From Thuidium tamariscinum (lineage: Eukaryota; Streptophyta; Bryopsida; Hypnales; Thuidiaceae): 64,000 bases of DNA. Shown here in pieces: positions 60,436-64,000 of this stretch. The DNA lies in the NCBI GenBank assembly GCA_947034885.2, contig OZ019759.1, forward strand, positions 8,620,501-8,684,500. The letters are read 5' to 3'. Both the position numbers and the translations under genes were made by a program. The stretch's first letter is position 1. Every line of letters begins with the position of its first letter. The notes under the pieces are model-generated. The model did not search any database, was not told where the DNA came from, and worked only from the letters and a program-made list of their open reading frames with translations.

Positions 60436-60463
60436 TTTGTCTCAATTTAACCAATAAGGCCTT
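60436..60463 (-). repeat. Element C right terminal inverted repeat
   Basis: On the reverse strand it reads AAGGCCTTATTGGTTAAATT then GAGACAAAA, matching 38029-38056 with two or three differences. Confidence 0.85.
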
Positions 60464-60467
60464 GAAG
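60464..60467. repeat. Target-site duplication of element C, right copy
   Basis: GAAG directly after AATAAGGCCTT, pairing with 38025-38028. Confidence 0.75.
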
Positions 60468-60735
60468 GTATTGTCTCTCCAGAATCATTAACCTAGATAC
60501 CTTCTTGTGGATATCCCTCTTCTAGATCACCACCTAACATGGATCGCATTAGGAAGGGATCCCTCTTATTCACATGTAGGTGCTTCCGGATAGCATCCAG
60601 ACTGAAACGACGACCTCCATGGCATTTTCTGCAGGGGCAGCGATATGAGCTGCAGCCTTCCTCTCTTGCCCTCCGCATTTCTATTTCTAAAATTAAATCT
60701 TCAACTGGTATATGGAGGCTACCACTTGAGGACAT
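60468..60735 (-). pseudogene. CACTA transposase, N-terminal transposase-associated domain (block 1)
   Basis: The minus-strand reading starts with Met at 60735 and contains a cysteine-rich motif, CPCRKCHGGRR, followed by DAIRKHLHVNKRDPFL. This matches the small zinc-binding transposase-associated domain (Transpos_assoc) at the N-terminus of plant CACTA TNP2 proteins. An in-frame TAG follows EGYPQEGI near 60493. Beyond it the reading continues VNDSGETIPS up to the element C insertion site, then resumes at 38024 with GNVFDDESIRTKYVEH. The frame is kept only if one copy of GAAG is counted, so this piece and block 2 were one exon before C arrived. The TAG can be a C-to-T change of CAG. Confidence 0.82.
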
Positions 60736-61301
60736 GATGATTGACTTCAGGCCAACAAAAAATGCTTACCAGGAAGTCCACAATGAAACATCTGTAGCAT
60801 GCACAGCTTGGATAACAAATGAGCTCTACATGCTCCTTCCTGGATGCACTTGAATTCCACTCAGTGACATTGTGTCCACCTTCTGCAACTGACTCCCATT
60901 GACAAGATTAAAAAATATGAGCCTAACTATCGAAGACTTTTATTCTTCCACTTGTAGACGTGATACATCCACTGAACGCAACATCATTTGCTGAATTTCA
61001 GAAAGAAAACAAGAATCAGGCATGTTGTTCAAAAATAGAAAGAGGGTCAACGAGGACCACTCCAACATCCAACAAAACATTTGAAAGGTCTACATGAACT
61101 CCTCAGATCAAGTATGACATTTATTGTTCCACAAGAGATATTAACATATGCTTGGTGGACTTGACCGTTGAAAACAAGAAGCACACCTTTAAGTACAAGG
61201 TGAAGGCTTTTACTTCAACGTCAAATACTGATCTCTGTAAACCGCTACTGGAACATGGAATTCCAATACTTGTTCTCTGCAATCGATTTCCAACAATGTC
61301 T
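60736..61301. other. CACTA 5'-side spacer
   Basis: Upstream of the CACTA transposase start on the minus strand. No repeat ends or gene recognised; this would be the promoter side of the CACTA gene. Confidence 0.4.
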
Positions 61302-61755
61302 CTATTGCGGTTTTATAAACCTACACATAAGATCATGCAAGGAATATTTTCTTGTCTTGGGTGAAGAGGAGTTCAGGACCTCTTCCACTTTAGTTTCAGT
61401 TTTTCCTTCCTTGCTCTCAGAAGCCCTAAGTATATGATCCCTTTGCTTAGAAGCACTAGGCACTTCAAGCAGAGGCTGGATGCCTTGTAATTCTACACTA
61501 AGCTTCTGATCCTCTACTGAAGTTTCTCCTGAGTCCAACAATGGTGACATGGATTCTGACAGCATTGTCTCGTGACTGAACTCTCCAAGACTAGCCATAG
61601 TTCCAGTAAATGCGGGATGTCGAATTTCAGCATGCTCTAGAATCCGCTTGATAATGCGACGATGCTTCCTCGTCACTACAGGTTTTGGCTGTTCTTCCTG
61701 AGAGGTGCTTTTATCCACTTCCGAAATTTCCATACCACTGCACTGGAATTGCAGA
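61302..61755 (-). other. Candidate minus-strand exon of unknown gene
   Basis: An open minus-strand block begins after a possible CAG acceptor with SGMEISEVDKSTSQEEQPKP and includes a basic helix-like stretch (RKHRRIIKRILEHAEIRHP), followed by acidic Ser/Glu-rich sequence (VEDQKLSVELQGIQPLLE). Composition is gene-like and unlike the AT-rich spacers, but I recognise no family. It could be part of a second CACTA gene (TnpA-like) or of the flanking host locus. Confidence 0.35.
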
Positions 61756-61772
61756 GATACGACATATACCAT

Positions 61773-63180
61773 GTCAGACTATAATACTCTTCTTCACTAC
61801 TTTCTTTCTTGTTTAAACAAATACCACTTCAAATTTCCTTTAGTGATACTTTGTTCAGTCTAGTCAATTATGAACAACAATTATTTTCTTCTTCACATAT
61901 GCATAACATGGCATGCTGCACATGTTCAAAGTTCGTGTACACAGCAAAGAAAGTACTACTAATTCCAACAAATACAAGCAACATTACCTCCTTCAGCAAA
62001 AGAAAGCACTGTCAGAGGACACAAAATGGAAACATTCAAAATCTCCTCTACACAATACACTCATATACATGAGCAGCACAAATGTGGACTTATACATAAC
62101 ATTTGGATTCCTTTCTATACTTGAATATGGACCCCACTAGCACTAAGTTCTGTCTACCATTACTAATCCTACTCTTTCACATTCAACAATGAAAGTGATA
62201 TGGAACCCAGAGACCTCTCCAGTTCAATTTGATTTCCGGATTCATCCAAAGGCATTTCAATTTACATGTCCTCGTTTTCTTTAGCTTTACACAACACTTT
62301 GCATATTTTTGTCAAATGCTGTCTAATGAAACACATTGAACTTCCAATTGCTCTTCACAATAGAGAGGGTAAAGTCTTCCAACACAAGCATAGATTCCTA
62401 TTGCCATTACATCCCTCCTTCTCTAGGAATTTAAACTCATTTTCTAAGCTAACCCCGCAAACATTATTTGCCTTAAGTATCTTCTTGTAAATCTGCTTTG
62501 ATTTGGTTCGTATTTTTTTACAAATGTGGGTGACATAATAAAAGTAATGAAGTAGAATTACTTATGAAATCATGTGTACACACTCCGTATAAGTTACTCA
62601 ATAAGCACATACTAAAACTGCCCTTTCTTCTCACCTGAATCCCATCCTGTAGCCTCAAGGCTTTACTTATTCTCATCCATGAAATCATATATTAAAAATA
62701 GCAGTACACACCAGCTCTATTGGTACATTGAATATGTACATCTCATACACAAATTGCTACTATCATATTCATGTCTGACACTATAAACACAGCCACGAAA
62801 GGCTCTGCAGATTAGGAGTAATCATCACTTCCTTCTTACTTTTTAGTGTACTAGAACCTCCGAAATCTGAAGAAAAATCAAATTTTGCACTGTACATATA
62901 TTTCTGCTATGAGATAGTCAATGTCATTCCAGAAGCAGTTCTACCATTAGCTCTAGAGATTGTGGGTGCATATTTTTGGGGACTATGGACTGAAATTCTA
63001 TAAGGACTTCAGAGGTTGCACATTGTGTAGCAGTTTTATCGCAAAATACTGTAGTAATCAAACTTCTTTTTTAAAGAAGTGTTGATTACTTCATCCATTG
63101 CGAACTACATGTTGACACGTGGCACTGCTTCGACGGAACTACACATCAACCTCCCCAACACTCACGTCACAATTTATGTG
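61773..63180. other. AT-rich right-flank spacer
   Basis: About 1.4 kb with no recognised coding sequence. Short open frames are rich in His/Ser/Thr and have no family signature. Confidence 0.45.
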
Positions 63181-63268
63181 TAAGTAAATGCACGCAAACG
63201 AAATCAGATTTGCATCTGCTTCGACTGCGTTACTTCATCACTCTCTACCCATCTCTTCCGCTGTCACG

Positions 63269-63598
63269 ATGGACAATTCATTAACGCAGTTCGACGTCCC
63301 TGCGAACATAACAGACTACGAGCGACAGAGAGACCTGAGGAAGAAGGCATTGCATGACGAGGTAGAACGGACCTTGTTAGCTGTCGGGTTTTCAGAAGTA
63401 GCCTCTTTGCGCAGTGCATTTTCGGGGGAGGGGAGTTCGACATTAGGCAAAGACATTTCGGTGGGGAGAAGAGGACGACGGAAAAAATGAGCAGCGCAGC
63501 CTGGAGAAGTTGCACTCCGTAGGACGAGTAGGCGCTGCAAACAACCCTATAGCAACTGCAAGTCTACTGACGCTGGAACAGCCATCATTCCCTAGGTA
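63269..63598 (+). pseudogene. Candidate first exon with a YERQRDLR-type N-terminus
   Basis: ATG 63269 opens MDNSLTQFDVPANITDYERQ and continues RDLRKKALHDEVERTLLAVG. The YE-R-R-L-N/K...LG pattern recalls the N-terminus of proteins often found with plant CACTA-type repeats, though I cannot name the family. After an A6 run near 63484 the coding-like frame shifts by one (NEQRSLEKLHSVGRVGAANN) and runs to a good GTAATT donor near 63598. It may be a second, divergently transcribed CACTA gene or a host gene; the evidence is thin. Confidence 0.35.
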
Positions 63599-64000
63599 AT
63601 TCCAGAGGCTTTGCTTTGTGAGAGTGCATGTGAAAGTGTGTTTGTCGATTTGAAGGGGACCCACTATTGAATTTCGTTGCTGCCACCATTCTTCATGTAG
63701 CAAAAGTAATGGCCGATCCTTTTTTTGGCAAGCACTCACGAAGTCTACGGTGAGTATGTGTGGGCATTCTGAGAGGGACGCCACGTGTTTTCTCTTCTCC
63801 AATTATTTTGGTGCGCTACCAACTTCTAGAGAAACCTCACTTGCGTTGTTGATTACGGCTTATCAAAAGATTAGGGTTTAGGTGTAGCTCGTGAACGACT
63901 TCACTCTAGCCTTATTTGTTATGTTGGAAAGCACAAAAGTGCACTAAGTGTCACAGAGTTTCATGCACCTGGTTCTACAAGGGTTTAAGGTTTAGGACAG
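63599..64000. other. Right end of window
   Basis: Sequence after the possible splice donor, with a short TTTAGG-like stretch at the very end. No feature supported. Confidence 0.4.

Larger units (their letters stand above)
38029..60463. mobile_element. Element C: 22.4-kb unclassified DNA transposon with DUF7869-type, ParB/methyltransferase and HAD genes
   Basis: The ends are inverted: the left begins AAGGCCTTATTCGTTAAAAT and the right, on the reverse strand, AAGGCCTTATTGGTTAAATT. Both continue GAGACAAA (about 26 bp). GAAG is duplicated at the flanks, and the CACTA gene reads through the empty site in frame. The body holds a minus-strand DUF7869-type gene (38665-41490), a plus-strand ParB/methyltransferase-fold gene (52879-57434), a HAD-like gene (57864-58782), another ORF (58932-59930), a 176-bp satellite and about 23 related palindromes. 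I see no capsid, polymerase B, integrase or reverse transcriptase. The 4-bp duplication and these ends do not match a superfamily I know. The genes carry several stops and frame changes. Confidence 0.85.
990..60735 (-). mobile_element. CACTA (En/Spm-like) DNA transposon, backbone split by two large insertions
   Basis: This is the oldest visible layer. Pieces of one minus-strand TNP2-type transposase gene occur in the expected order: transposase-associated N-terminus (60468-60735), Transposase_21 core (36596-38024), DUF4218-like part (34935-36057), a short exon (2095-2179) and a DUF4216-like tail (about 990-1670). The pieces are separated by element A (2180-34924) and element C (38029-60463). 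At each junction, deleting the insert with one target copy gives an open in-frame reading. The range covers only visible coding sequence; I could not locate the CACTA termini or their 3-bp duplication. The gene has several nonsense codons, most explicable as C-to-T changes, so this copy is dead. Confidence 0.88.

Noticed and set aside
38029-60463. Polinton/Maverick or other capsid-bearing element
   Set aside because: Size would fit, but no polymerase B, retroviral-type integrase, protease, ATPase or capsid signature is visible, the terminal repeats are short and the target duplication is 4 bp rather than 6.
38029-60463. Zisupton/KDZ-type transposon
   Set aside because: Those make 8-bp duplications and have a different transposase; the DUF7869-type signature and GAAG duplication do not fit.
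63443-63802. Minus-strand frame at the right end as a gene
   Set aside because: It overlaps the better plus-strand candidate exon and shows no recognisable domain.
1-64000. LTR retrotransposon or LINE remains
   Set aside because: I looked for reverse transcriptase, integrase zinc-finger and gag-type motifs in the long frames and found none.

Overview
The window looks like repeat-rich nuclear DNA of a land plant. Genes have GT-AG introns, plant-type CACTA and Mutator-like (MULE) transposases are present, and there are degenerate TTTAGGG-type tracts. The protein families recall seed-free plants (bryophyte, lycophyte or fern), but the species cannot be read from the sequence. I see no confident host gene, tRNA or rRNA. 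Almost all of it is one nest of DNA transposons, mostly decayed by C-to-T nonsense changes.

Nesting. The oldest layer is a CACTA (En/Spm-like) element whose TNP2-type transposase lies on the minus strand in three blocks: about 990-2179, 34935-38024 and 60468-60735. Element A (2180-34924) interrupts the CACTA coding sequence. It is a MULE-type element flanked by a perfect 10-bp duplication, TCTCTAGGTC. Element B (12570-30979), a diverged relative of A, sits inside A's transposase gene, flanked by TCCTGCCCC / TCTTGCCCC. Element C (38029-60463, 22.4 kb) interrupts the CACTA gene a second time; it has inverted ends starting AAGGCCTTATT and a GAAG duplication. At all three insertion sites, removing the insert plus one target copy restores an in-frame protein reading, which fixes the boundaries to within a few bases.

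Content of the inserts. A and B share one layout: a minus-strand gene for a ParB-like domain followed by a DNA-methyltransferase fold, then a plus-strand MULE transposase with a FLYWCH-like N-terminus and a SWIM-type C-terminus. C has an unrelated putative transposase (a DUF7869-type protein, minus strand). On the plus strand it carries its own ParB-like plus methyltransferase-fold gene, a HAD/FCP1-like phosphatase gene and an unknown hydrophilic ORF. So three elements with two different transposases carry the same unusual accessory gene.

Possible system. Each element also carries its own family of short DNA palindromes. In A it is CACCGTCGGATCCGACGGTG-like, in foldbacks near the ParB gene and in the transposase intron. 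In B, TCTCGG-nn-CCGAGA and ATCGACACA-n4-TGTGTCGAT recur in two inverted satellite arrays that bracket the ParB gene, and TCTCGG-nn-CCGAGA also lies in the transposase intron. In C it is TATCCTCGACTCGAGGATA-like, about 23 copies, clustered upstream of both main genes, in introns and inside coding sequence. Bacterial ParB proteins bind palindromic parS sites, so I propose, as inference, that these transposons encode a ParB/methyltransferase-fold protein that recognises element-specific palindromes, for self-marking, regulation or copy control.

Other regions. C contains a ~176-bp tandem array (about 47.0-49.75 kb). B contains two ~235-bp arrays. The remaining spacers are AT-rich and without recognisable genes. 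The right flank (60.7-64 kb) holds two weak candidate coding pieces that may be further CACTA genes.
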